Source: Triglochin maritima
Taxonomy: Eukaryota > Streptophyta > Magnoliopsida > Alismatales > Juncaginaceae
NCBI GenBank assembly: GCA_963682175.1
Contig: OY821786.1
Location: 29,038,501-29,102,500 of the forward strand
Direction of reading: 5' to 3'
Length of the DNA stretch: 64,000 nucleotides
Each line of letters starts with the position of its first letter. Position 1 is the stretch's first letter. The position numbers and the translations under genes were made by a program. The notes beneath the pieces are model-generated. The model saw only the letters and a program-made list of their open reading frames with translations. It did not search any database and was not told the DNA's origin. This document shows positions 54,837-64,000 of this stretch, one piece after another.

Positions 54837-56579
54837 CTAAGAAGAAAGCTTTGGTGTATTACCCTCACCCTCAGCTTCTTCTTCACCACCATTCCCACTG
54901 AGGGGCTGCATAGATGGTGGTGGGTGTGGCAAGGAAATGTGATTGTCAACCTGTTTTCCATTCCTTAAGGTCACAATGGAATTCACATGGTGAACAGGTT
55001 CCTCCACATGGTTCACTTGCCTCCCCCGAGGTACCACATTCTCATTTTGCATTTGTTGTTGTTGGTACATGCGGGGGTTAGCCTCAGGCTGGCTAGGAAA
55101 AGACCCTCTCTGTCTTTCATGTACAGACTGAGCCAATTGGCCCATCTGAAGCTCTAGAGATTTGATGGTCTGCTGATTTGAAGTGAGAACTTGACTTGTG
55201 GACGACATAAAATTTTTCATAGAGTTCTCAAGTCCACGAGTCAAGTTCTCAACCGAATTAAATCGGGTTTCGAAGTTGTTAGAATTTGGAAAACCTGGTT
55301 GGTTGGTGCTTGGAACTTGGGGTTGCTGATAAGATTGTGCATGCATGGGAGGTTGGTGTGATTGGTAAGGTGATCTAGAGGAGTTTGAAGGACCACCCGA
55401 GGCATTAGTTTGGTTCCATGAAAAATTGGGGTGGTTCCTCCATCCAGGGTTATAAGATGATGAGTATGGGTCATTCCTAGCTCTGTCATAGATGGCGTTG
55501 ACACGCTCCATCTCAGGAGGAATGGACTCACACTCGCTCTCTACATGACCTATCCTACCACATGAATGACAAGGAACTGGACCAGATGTGGACATGTGAG
55601 GTGCACTTTGTTGGTTTTGGAGCTCAATCGAATCCATACGGCGCATTAAGGCCGCCATGCGTGCCTCGGTGGCCGTAGTGGTATCGATAGCAAATGCGGA
55701 ACCCGATCTAGTTGAGTTTGCATTCGCGATCCTCGCTCCTATACTAGATGATGCAGGTGGTTCCCTCACACTCTCCCACTGCATGGTTTTCTCAGCGAGG
55801 TCTTCTAGGAAGGCCCATGCCTCCCTTTCATCCTTTCCCAAGAACTCTCCTTGACACATGGACTCAAGGAGCGTTCTGGACGGGATGTGAAGACCCTCAT
55901 ACACAATCTGACAAAGACGCCACAACTCAATGCCATGGTGAGGGCACGAGGATAGTAGCTCTTTGAACCTCTCAAGATATGCATGAAATGGTTCGGTCTC
56001 ATGTTGATAGAACGAATTGATTTCGTTCCTCAATTTTTGAGTCCGATGATTAGGAAAGTACTTCTTGAGGAATGCAGATTGAAACTCATCCCAAGTCCTA
56101 AAGGAATTCGCCTGGTTGCTGTACAACCACTTCTTGGCATCATCCTTTAGTGCAAAAGGAACGAGCCTAAGATGGATGGAGTCTGTGCTAAGTTGTTGCA
56201 GCTTGAACATAACACAGACCTCCTCAAATTCCCTGAGAAAGATATAGGGGTCACCTTTCCCAGTGAAATGAGGGAGCATGGAAATGAATTGAGGCTTAAC
56301 CTCAAAATGGTTCCCATTAGCCTCTGGTAATACGATGCATGAGGGTAGAGCTGTACGGCTCGGGTAGCATCGATCACGTAGAGGTATGGGAACGACAACT
56401 GGGAGCACTGGTCGAACAGGTGGGTCCAGCAACTGCTCCTCCTCACGGAAATTAGCAGCCATTGGACCCGAACTACGTGCGACACGAGAGGAGGGAGGTG
56501 TCGAGAAATCGATGACCGAAGCCGGATTGACAACGCTCCTCGTCAAACGACCACTCTCGTCTCGTGTCCACGAAAGCAT
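54837..56579 (-). CDS. gag: Athila-like Gag, intact
   Basis: An open frame of 606 residues begins at 56657. I prefer the Met at 56579 (residue 27, MLSWTRDESGRL), because the plus copy starts MRGWTRLGEGTRP at the matching place and the first 26 residues are hydrophobic leader translation. The capsid domain (Retrotrans_gag) spans about residues 120-295: KPQFISMLPHFTGKGDPYIF, MFKLQQLSTDSIHLRLVPFA, KKWLYSNQANSFRTWDEFQS. A perfect zinc knuckle follows (C363, C366, H371, C376 in PCHSCGRIGHVESEC), then a Gln/Asn/Pro-rich tail and ending EGEGNTPKLSS. The stop is a UAG after which the frame stays open into protease. It should form the particle that packages element RNA. Confidence 0.92.
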   Translation of the reverse strand: MLSWTRDESGRLTRSVVNPASVIDFSTPPSSRVARSSGPMAANFREEEQLLDPPVRPVLPVVVPIPLRDRCYPSRTALPSCIVLPEANGNHFEVKPQFISMLPHFTGKGDPYIFLREFEEVCVMFKLQQLSTDSIHLRLVPFALKDDAKKWLYSNQANSFRTWDEFQSAFLKKYFPNHRTQKLRNEINSFYQHETEPFHAYLERFKELLSSCPHHGIELWRLCQIVYEGLHIPSRTLLESMCQGEFLGKDEREAWAFLEDLAEKTMQWESVREPPASSSIGARIANANSTRSGSAFAIDTTTATEARMAALMRRMDSIELQNQQSAPHMSTSGPVPCHSCGRIGHVESECESIPPEMERVNAIYDRARNDPYSSSYNPGWRNHPNFSWNQTNASGGPSNSSRSPYQSHQPPMHAQSYQQPQVPSTNQPGFPNSNNFETRFNSVENLTRGLENSMKNFMSSTSQVLTSNQQTIKSLELQMGQLAQSVHERQRGSFPSQPEANPRMYQQQQMQNENVVPRGRQVNHVEEPVHHVNSIVTLRNGKQVDNHISLPHPPPSMQPLSGNGGEEEAEGEGNTPKLSS

Positions 56580-57650
56580 GCACAAAGGTGCACACACACA
56601 AAACAAAACCTTTTTTTTTAACAAAGAATGTGCGTAGAGGAGAAGACGGGGGAACACAGGAGAGAAAGAATGACTCAGGAGAGAAGGGAAGAAGTCCTTA
56701 TGCTACGGCGGATGGGTACAGGTAGAAGCACACAAGCAAACAAGGCTCAAGCAATCCTAAGGTCGCTATAGGTCCTTACAGCTAGACGACGCCTAACTGC
56801 GAGGTCACACGGCCTCAACACGCCTCACCTTCCTACAACGAGGACCACAAAGCCCAGCAAGTGAGCCAAGATCCGGGGATCTCGTCTCTCCTACTATCGA
56901 CAAAGTGGGCAACGCCGATCAGGTCATGACGGTCGGGACCGGATCACTCTCCTATTGCGTCTGAATTCCTTAAGGCCAATGTCTACTTGATTTTAAAATT
57001 AGGCTCTTGATTAGTATGGTTTTTGGGGCGAAGGAAAGGGTGATGAAATCCCCCACCTTATCTTTTATGGGACAACCCCTCCTTAGTAGCGTTTTGGAGT
57101 CCTAAATCTAGCAATAAACTCTCCAAACAACGCTCAACTCACACTTGTTGCAATGCACTTCCTACTAACTAATGCATGTTCATACGAAATGCATGAATGA
57201 GAGTAGAAGGTGCGTACCTCACGCCAGCTCTCAGCAACAGAAAATAAAGCTAAGATAAAAGACAATCTAAATGCCTAAGTCACATACATGATGCATGGCC
57301 TAAACAAAAAAAATGCCTAATCTTTTGCTTTGAGTTTTAGGGTCCAAGTTGCTTAAAGGAGGTTGATTATGGATCTGGGAACAAACTATAAGTCAAAACA
57401 TGCACAAATGGAGTCCCAGATTACTATATCAATTAGGCTAACAACAACAAAAAACTAGAAGGTGAACTGAGCTCACCCAACCGCTGATTAGCGGTCTCAG
57501 ACCGCTGATTGGCGGTCTGAAGTGCCCAGGTAGCCTTGCAATTTTTCCAGAAGCCTTCCCTTGCTATTCCCAGTCTCCTGAAACAAAGAAAAACTACAAC
57601 ACACAAATTAAATCCACTCGAATCGTCCAAACAAGAGTCGGGACTGGCAC
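56580..57650 (-). other. 5' leader of intact element
   Basis: About 1.07 kb. 56640-57070 is shared with the plus copy and the minus fragment at 13914. 57478-57525 carries palindromes ACCGCTGATTAGCGGT and ACCGCTGATTGGCGGT like those in the LTR U3. No coding sequence recognised. Confidence 0.75.
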
Positions 57651-57669
57651 CTCCCCGGCAACGGCGCCA
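57651..57669 (-). other. Primer binding site, tRNA-Asp
   Basis: On the minus strand TGGCGCCGTTGCCGGGGAG, complementary to the 3' end of plant tRNA-Asp(GUC) including CCA. It is six bases inside the 5' LTR. This is the site used by Athila-type elements. Confidence 0.93.
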
Positions 57670-57675
57670 AAAACT

Positions 57676-59079
57676 TGTTGAACGTTTTAATTTAAACCGC
57701 AAGTGCACGGCCGCGATGAAGCAGTGGCAAGTACGGGTCGTCCTCAGGGAGGTGAGCAGTCTCTTGTTTGCACGAAATCAAGTGGAGAAAATAATGGAGA
57801 AGAGAGTTGGTTACGCTACTCTACACTAACCTACGCTAAGAAGTATGAAATGCGAACGAAACAAACAAACGATGGAATAAGAACTAAGCTAAGAACAAAG
57901 GAAGAATGCTGGAATACAGGAAATGGAAAACCCCTAAGGGGTGGAGTGAGTGCACACAAGCAAAGAGGTGGGTGTAGAATACATTCTTTAAGCATATGAA
58001 GGTGGTGTTTATCAAGCATAGGAAGTGTCTAAATGTTATGGCAAAACCTATCAATCTATTCACCAACTTGGTTGATTAACATTTACATATGCAAGTTGTT
58101 TATTTCAGAACCTAAACAAGCATGAGAGGTGTCTAATCATTTTGGCAAAACTCATCAAGTTATAAATTCTATCCTAAACAAGCAAGCATACATTCATGTT
58201 TTATCAAAACATTGAAATTAAAGCATTCATCCCATTCTCTAATGCATGTATGTACATCTACTCCACCCCCCAAAGGGGATGGAACTACTCACTAAACATT
58301 ACACTAATTATTAAACTAAACAAAGAAAGCATATTAACTAAGCTAATAAAACTAATGAAATGAGATTAAGCAAAGCAAAACAAGAAACATAAAACAAACA
58401 ACATAATAAAGAAAACTTGTATTAAAATGACTCACATTAAAAGTAGCATCCTCCTACTTTAGTGTGTGCTTCAAGGCCTCACTTCTAGTAGGAAGAATAG
58501 CCACTTAAAATATGGAGTGATTACAAAAGGAGGTGAAGAGTTCTATTTATAGGCATGGAAAAAGCTAATCCGGGACAATCCCCCGATGTGGGACTAAACA
58601 GATACCACACATAGCCTAAACATCCTCTAATACATGTGCTGGAGAAATTTGAGCGCATTTGGGCCAAAAGTGACCGCCAATTAGCGGTCTTGGACCGCTA
58701 ATTAGCGGTCTACAGTGTCCGGATCGCTCTGGAATTTCTTGTGGGCTTTTCCGGAAGGCTTTGTTGGTGTTTGATGCATCTAGTTTGCATGTTGGAGCTC
58801 CGACCCGAATAGAATTGCCAAAATACTCCCCATGATGGTGAGGAGTATTCTGTTTTGCTCTTTGGTCCTTCGGTCTTGCATTCAGGTCCTTCTTCCTTGC
58901 ATCTTGGTCCCCAGATCTCACAATTCAGTCCTTTTTCCCAGCTTTTGGGTCCTTTTATCCTTCATCTCTTCAAACCTATTTATTCCTGAAAAGTAAACAT
59001 AAAACTCGTGACATAGCATTGTTTAGGTGAAAGATAATGGATATAAGATACAAATATAAGCATGAAATGATGTCAATCA
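57676..59079 (-). repeat. 5' LTR of intact element
   Basis: 1404 bp, near-identical to 50453-51856. Begins TGATTGACATCATTTCATGC on the minus strand and ends CGTTCAACA. Confidence 0.95.
58543..58553 (-). promoter_or_regulatory. TATA box of 5' LTR
   Basis: CCTATAAATAG on the minus strand, preceded by CCGGATTAGCTTTTTCCATG and a CGGGGGATTGTCCCGG block, as in the LTR at 28454. Confidence 0.75.
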
Positions 59080-59084
59080 CATGT

Positions 59085-61030
59085 AATATACATATGTATT
59101 AAAATAAATAGAAGATGATCATACCCAAAGGTTCTCTAAAATCTTTATGAAGATCCGGAGTTGCGCTACACGTTAAATCACCCGTCGATCCCAAAGGCGC
59201 TAACTAATTCAATCTCTAAATCAAGCTAATAACCTCTCTAAAGCTCCCTGACAATTGAATCTCCAAAAGCTCGAATAATCAAGAGAAATTCAGATGGATT
59301 AATGGGGCGGTTAGGGAGAGAGAATATTTTTGCATTAGTTAGACAAGTAAGGAGAGGAGACCTATTTATAGACTCTCCCAACACCCATATCAAAGGTAAA
59401 CCACTTACCCATGATCTCTTACTTTTGTCTCCCTAAAATCAACCACAAATTGACACATAATCATCCTCAAATACATTGAACCATAATTGGAATAAATTCA
59501 GCCCATGCTCAACACAAATCTCTTAATAATTCAAGGCATAATCAAGACAAACGGTCGACAGAAATCACCATTCTGCCAACCGAACGATTATGACTTTGAC
59601 AAGTTTGGTCGGATCGCGAGCTACACAGTCGACCGGATATTACTAAGGAAAGGTCCCTGGAAATTTTGGTCGAACCACGTCTCACTTCGGTCGACCGTTT
59701 CCTTATCAAAATTGCTCTTGATAATTTTTGGTCGACCGTGTCCCTACGCCGGTTGACCGTACTATCACCAAGATATTTCCTGGAAATTTTTAGTCGAACC
59801 ACGTGTAACCCGATATCTGTCCGTCGACCGTTCTAAAGCACCCGGTCGACCGATCTCAAAACGGTCTACCATTTTGACCCGATTTTGCCTTTGCCAAATT
59901 TTGGATTTATATCCAACAAAATTTGATCCTTGGGGTTTTACCAAATTCATATATCATGTAACATATTATCATATGTAATGTTATACTCTTACACCCCATA
60001 ATACACACATCTCATATTAGTTTATTTATGATTCTAACTATGTCATTTTTCCACGACATATTGATTTTATTGTCTCACCACATATACGCTATTTCACATG
60101 AAATTCGATACATCATATGAACACAAAATCAAACTTATTTTTCCCAGTTTTGTGGTGTGACCTATAGGAAGATCTAAGCTATATTGACAATGATATTAAA
60201 CACTTAATATCACAAACTATAAGCGGTATCTACATACACATTATAGTCACTCAATTAGCAAGGATGTCTTGTTCGCTAGAACTAAACACGATCCACTTAG
60301 TGATGTAAGAAACATTACTTGTGTTTATCCATTGCCTCATGACATTAAGAATATTACATAAAGTAGAAGTGTGTCACCCTTGTATCCTATATTCATTTCT
60401 TGATCTCTTAAGCTAATTAAATATATGTAACTTAACACAAGTCACATTGTGCACACTATAATTTTACTTTATCAAGGGGCCCACTAATATCATTACTCTA
60501 CTAAAGAGGGGCAATGATAATATTTTGACGAACTATATTTTCCAGCACAAGTCGTGTTTGACCAACTATTGCCTTTATCACTATGCTCATTGATAGCTTT
60601 TGACAATAATCAAATCAAACATTTCTCATGTGAAAAGACATAAATTTCATATCTTAGGATTCAAGACGCAGTGAAACATTAATGACACATCACATAATTC
60701 TATAATGTTTCACTTGCTAGGTCTATTTAATATATAAAAGTAATCATTTTCCACTTTTATATACTTGTGTCGTTAAATATTTGTAGAGCTACAATAGTCT
60801 TTAACAACCATGGCAATCGTATCTCGGTAATTAATGTTCCATGTCAATTACCATGATTGTGAATAACTTTTGATTTATGTAAACCATTATCTTTTAGAGC
60901 TCTACGGTTAAGGACCAAGAGCATCTTCCTTAACACTTCTAAAAGACGAATACATTAATCAAGGAACAAAATATTTGCACATTCAATTTATAATAATTGA
61001 CATATAAAAGTAATCTTTTAGAACACATTC
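59085..61030 (-). repeat. Unclassified LTR-like insert, right piece
   Basis: It does not match family B. 59545-59880 has three exact GGTCGACC motifs plus variants. 59362-59372 gives a minus-strand TATA box (CTATAAATAGG), suggesting a minus-strand LTR of about 2 kb when joined to 50346-50452. 59950-60950 is AT-rich with no coding sequence. Boundaries and lineage are uncertain. Confidence 0.45.
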
Positions 61031-61039
61031 CCTTCATAG

Positions 61040-61973
61040 GATAGCTTAGGTTTACCCAATTTGGGCAGTAGAGAAGGTGGGCTTTGAATCTTCTAATGTT
61101 ACTTCTTTGATAATTTAAAGGTATATTTTGATTCCTCTTGTCATTTACTTTCTTTTTTTCCAATTTGTTTTTGATTTCGTTGGTTAGTTTTTTAGTTAGA
61201 GTTTTATGTCATGTTTAGTCTTAATCTCTTGTTTTCCATGCTTTTTATTATGATTAATGAGTAGATCCACCCCATTTGGGGTGGAGCAATGTCGTTGATG
61301 GTGGAATGTATGATGGGTTCCTAAGTTTGTGTCATTTCCATGTGCTTAATGTTAGATCTAAAACTTGAAGCATGTGAATCTTGTTTTAGATGAGATAATG
61401 GTAACACTAGGTACTTGTTTCATGCTAGATCTATTTTTGACATGTTGCTTGTGATGGGTTATATATATATGGTGATGGAATTGACTTGAAATGAATGGTT
61501 GCTTGATTTGATTTATGTTGCTTTAAGGAACTAAGGTTATGCTTAGGATTCATTGATGATTTAATGGCCACACTAGGTGCTTATTGCATACTTGAGAATC
61601 CATAAAATCGATCTTAACTTCATGCTAACCTATCCTAGTCTTCTATACCATGTAATTGGATGTGTTTCACACTAAGATTCCACACTACCTTCTACTTGTA
61701 AAAATACACTCTTACAAATATGCTTAATGGTTGGACACCCTCATGCACACACACCTCACTATTGCACCTCCACTCCAAGGGGTTTAGTTAGATTGTTTTC
61801 TTCTATCGTAGTTTAGTTTAGTTAGTTTAGCCAAAATTTGTCCATCTATTCCTCTTCCTACTCGAGTATGGTGATAACAACAATGCACACAACTCCTCGT
61901 GGTATGACCCGTACTTTCCACATCTTCACTGATGTCGTGCACTTGTGGAGTTGAACTAATAAAATCTCAATCA
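61040..61973 (+). repeat. LTR2, second segment
   Basis: 61165-61672 matches 22190-22680, and 61673-61973 matches 35520-35600 plus 42496-42719. It contains the perfect hairpin at 61267-61284 and ends TCAATCA at 61973. It shows the uninterrupted target sites of the insertions in LTR1. Confidence 0.75.
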
Positions 61974-62633
61974 ACTGACAGATCTACCTAAATTCAACAT
62001 GGGAGTGTGGAAGACGTTCTGATTAAAGTGGGTGAGTTCATATTCCCAATTGATTTCATCATGTTGGATATTGAACCTGTGTCAAACTCACAAGAAGAAA
62101 TTCCAGTTATCCTGGGGAGGCCATTCCTCGCGACAACTAATACTTTAATCAATTGTTGCAAAGGCTTATTGAGGTTGTGCTTTGGAAACCTCACGGCGGA
62201 TTTCAACATTTTTACTCTGGGTAAGTAACTTGGTTTCTTTCACGATCTATTTGATGCCAATCTCATTCTGGACACGAATGAGATTGAATCAATGGACATG
62301 TATGAGACACATCAACATTATTATTGAGGTGCCCAATGACCAGGTCGTGAGTGAAGTTGATCTTGAGAAATCCATCTTTGAATTTCTTGATAAAGGAGGA
62401 ACATTTGGGTGTCTGCTCTTCTTATCCCTTGGCCCTTCAGCCACTTGAGATCCACCCGGAATCCAACAAGTACCCACCTCTGGTCGAGCTTAAATCGCTC
62501 CTCAATAACCTCAAATACATCTTCTTGGGGGATAATGAGACTTTGCCACTCATTATCGCTTCTGATATTGCAAAAGAACAAGAAGCTTCCTTTAAGAAGT
62601 TGCTATTGGAACATAAAGAGGCTATTGGGGGGT
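61974..62633 (+). pseudogene. Athila-like protease-RT fragment
   Basis: Begins within protease (QL-TD--STKFN remnant), then VEDVLIKVGEFIFPIDFIML, IPVILGRPFLATTNTLINCC and FGNLTADFNIF. A frame change leads to 62429-62633: LEIHPESNKYPPLVELKSLL, LKYIFLGDNETLPLIIAS and KKLLLEHKEAIG, the opening of Athila/Tat RT. RT is then cut and joined directly to a polypurine tract at 62625-62633. No primer site or gag is present at the left junction with LTR2. This is the only family B piece here that shows pol sequence. Confidence 0.85.
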
Positions 62634-64000
62634 TGATTAGTAGCATGTCATACATTCCATTCATGTTATATATCCTTTATTTTACCCCAATTTTATGCTA
62701 CAAGATTGTTTGTTTGTGGTATTTCACGTATTAGGTAATAAAGAAGAGCAATGAAGAGAAAAGGACTTAAATGTAAGAAGAAGAAACTTAAATAAAGTAA
62801 AATGGACCTATTTGTCATGCACAATGACCCATCTGCAAATCAAGAAGGACCTAGATGAAATCTAGATGGACTTGAACACATGGAAAACATTTTGGGAGCG
62901 AAAATCCCTCAATACCATGATCTTGAAGAGTATTTGGGCAATTACGACCAAACAAGCTCAAACCAGCAGACCAAGAGTGCACCCCACAAGCCAAATAAAT
63001 CACTTAAGATACTCAGCAAGTTTGGGGTGGATCAGATCAATCTGATCTGCCATTGGCGGATCAAGTTTGTCTAAATCCTCTCCAATTTCAAACGTGGCTT
63101 GGACGTGATTAATTGGGTGCACCAGAATGTAGAGAAAGTTATTGCAGCCGTCGAATTGTTTCCAGATCCATCCAAACCATATTTCTTCTATAAATAGACT
63201 TCTACTGCCTCATTTCTTCTTCTTCCTTCCTCTCCTCCTTAGGTTAGTTTCTTTTCTTGTTTAGTAGAGTAGGTTTTAGTGTAGTGGAGGAGAAAAGGAG
63301 TAACTTTGTATTCTTCACTTTCTTAATCAAGTTTTATGTTCTTCATGTTGTTATATTTCATTTGATGCAAAAAAATCACTTGCTTTGGTTAACTCTAGTT
63401 TTCTTTACTTCTTTATGGGTTGTGTTGTTTTTATGTTTTCTTAAGTTTATAGATGAGTAGGGAGTAGTCCATCCACATTGGCGGTGGAGAAGAAGGTGAT
63501 GTGATTATGTGATGTATTAAGTATGTGTTAATCCTACCCTTTGAACCTCACATGAGTTCCATAACCATCTAATGAGATTTTCACTCTTATCTTTGATGAG
63601 CTAATGTTCTTGAGTGATGCTTAGCATATTCTTAGATTAGTGAGCCTATTTTATGAGGACTGGTGAGGTGAGGATAAGGATGGAGTGGAAGGAGGAAACA
63701 TGAAATCTGGGAGCATGTGCTCTTGCTGACCTCATCTTAATTAATATCTTGTATGTTTTAAAGATTGTGTTAGAGCTTATTTCACGTTGAGACATTGTGG
63801 GGTTTGGTCATTATGCATGAGCTCATATTAGCCTTATTTCAATTATTGTCTTGTATGTTATAATGATAATGATTTATGTTATTTCATGTGGAGGCACGAT
63901 TAGATTTGGTCTTACGGATTTCATGTATTACTTGTTGGTATGAGCCCCAATGAACACACACACGTACACCTATTTTCATTTCCACATTCTTTCTCTACCC
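62634..64000 (+). repeat. LTR3, runs off window edge
   Basis: Starts TGATTAGTAGCATGTCATAC after ATTGGGGGGT. Contains the palindrome GATCTGCCATTGGCGGATC near 63043, a TATA box (TTCTATAAATAG) near 63187-63198 and a weakened hairpin near 63470. The 3' end is not in the window. Confidence 0.8.

Larger units (their letters stand above)
50453..59079 (-). mobile_element. Intact gag-pro-only Athila-like element (minus), 8.6 kb
   Basis: Two LTRs of exactly 1404 bp (50453-51856 and 57676-59079) differ at about 12 positions by my own count, roughly 0.9%. The CATGT duplication is perfect (50448-50452 and 59080-59084). A 19-base tRNA-Asp primer site and a polypurine tract are present. The interior (5.8 kb) has gag, an in-frame UAG, then a protease ORF, then 1.6 kb of non-coding sequence. 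No RT, RNase H, integrase or env-like frame exists, so the element depends on a helper. It is the youngest insertion in the window that can be dated by LTR divergence. Confidence 0.92.

Noticed and set aside
57651..57669. Match to the tRNA-Asp 3' end, possible tRNA gene
   Set aside because: Only the last 19 bases match and they sit next to an LTR; this is a primer site, and no cloverleaf can be formed upstream.
59085..61030. AT-rich stretch as host intergenic DNA flanking the intact element
   Set aside because: It contains a TATA box and GGTCGACC motifs like the LTRs, and it splits LTR2, so it is more likely an inserted LTR-type sequence.

Overview
The window looks like repeat-dense intergenic DNA from a flowering plant with a large genome. 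Nearly everything recognisable is LTR retrotransposon or L1-type LINE sequence of plant lineages: Ty1/copia elements primed by initiator tRNA-Met, an Athila/Tat-like Ty3/gypsy family primed by tRNA-Asp, a second Ty3/gypsy remnant, and plant LINEs with a zf-RVT tail. I found no convincing host gene, rRNA gene, tRNA gene or CRISPR array. The sequence does not let me name the species.

Bases 1-20795 are a mosaic of broken elements. Family A is a SIRE-like copia derivative that keeps only gag pieces. It forms a head-to-tail array at 1-4869, a truncated copy at 7966-9079, a minus-strand copy at 9142-12072 and a solo LTR at 12421-13913. Between these lie a decayed copia pol (4870-6930, minus), Athila-like gag and leader pieces (12073-14265, minus), a Ty3 LTR with a protease scrap (14266-16247), a minus-strand LTR with a gag start (16248-16917), a decayed copia gag-pro-integrase (17592-19665) and an Athila-like gag (19720-20795).

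Bases 20796-64000 are one plus-strand Athila-like array (family B): LTR1 (20796-42719), gag-pro internal region (42720-49719), LTR2 (49720-61973), short pro-RT internal remnant (61974-62633), LTR3 (62634 to the window edge). It has been inflated by nested insertions. LTR1 received a minus solo LTR (22681-35514). That received a near-complete copia (23103-34250). The copia received a composite LTR-LINE-LTR block (28454-31583). LTR1 also received a LINE (35601-42482), which itself received a solo LTR (39545-40735). The internal region carries another solo LTR (46013-47380). LTR2 carries an unclassified LTR-like insert, and this holds the youngest element in the window (50453-59079).

That youngest element is structurally complete. 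Its LTRs are both 1404 bp and about 0.9% diverged by my own count. It has a CATGT target duplication, an exact tRNA-Asp primer site and a polypurine tract. It encodes only Gag and a protease ORF, with no reverse transcriptase, RNase H or integrase, so it must move with enzymes supplied elsewhere. The older plus-strand copy has the same gag-pro-only layout and the same conserved non-coding 3' domain, which points to an established non-autonomous lineage. Most insertions could be ordered because their target-site duplications are visible.
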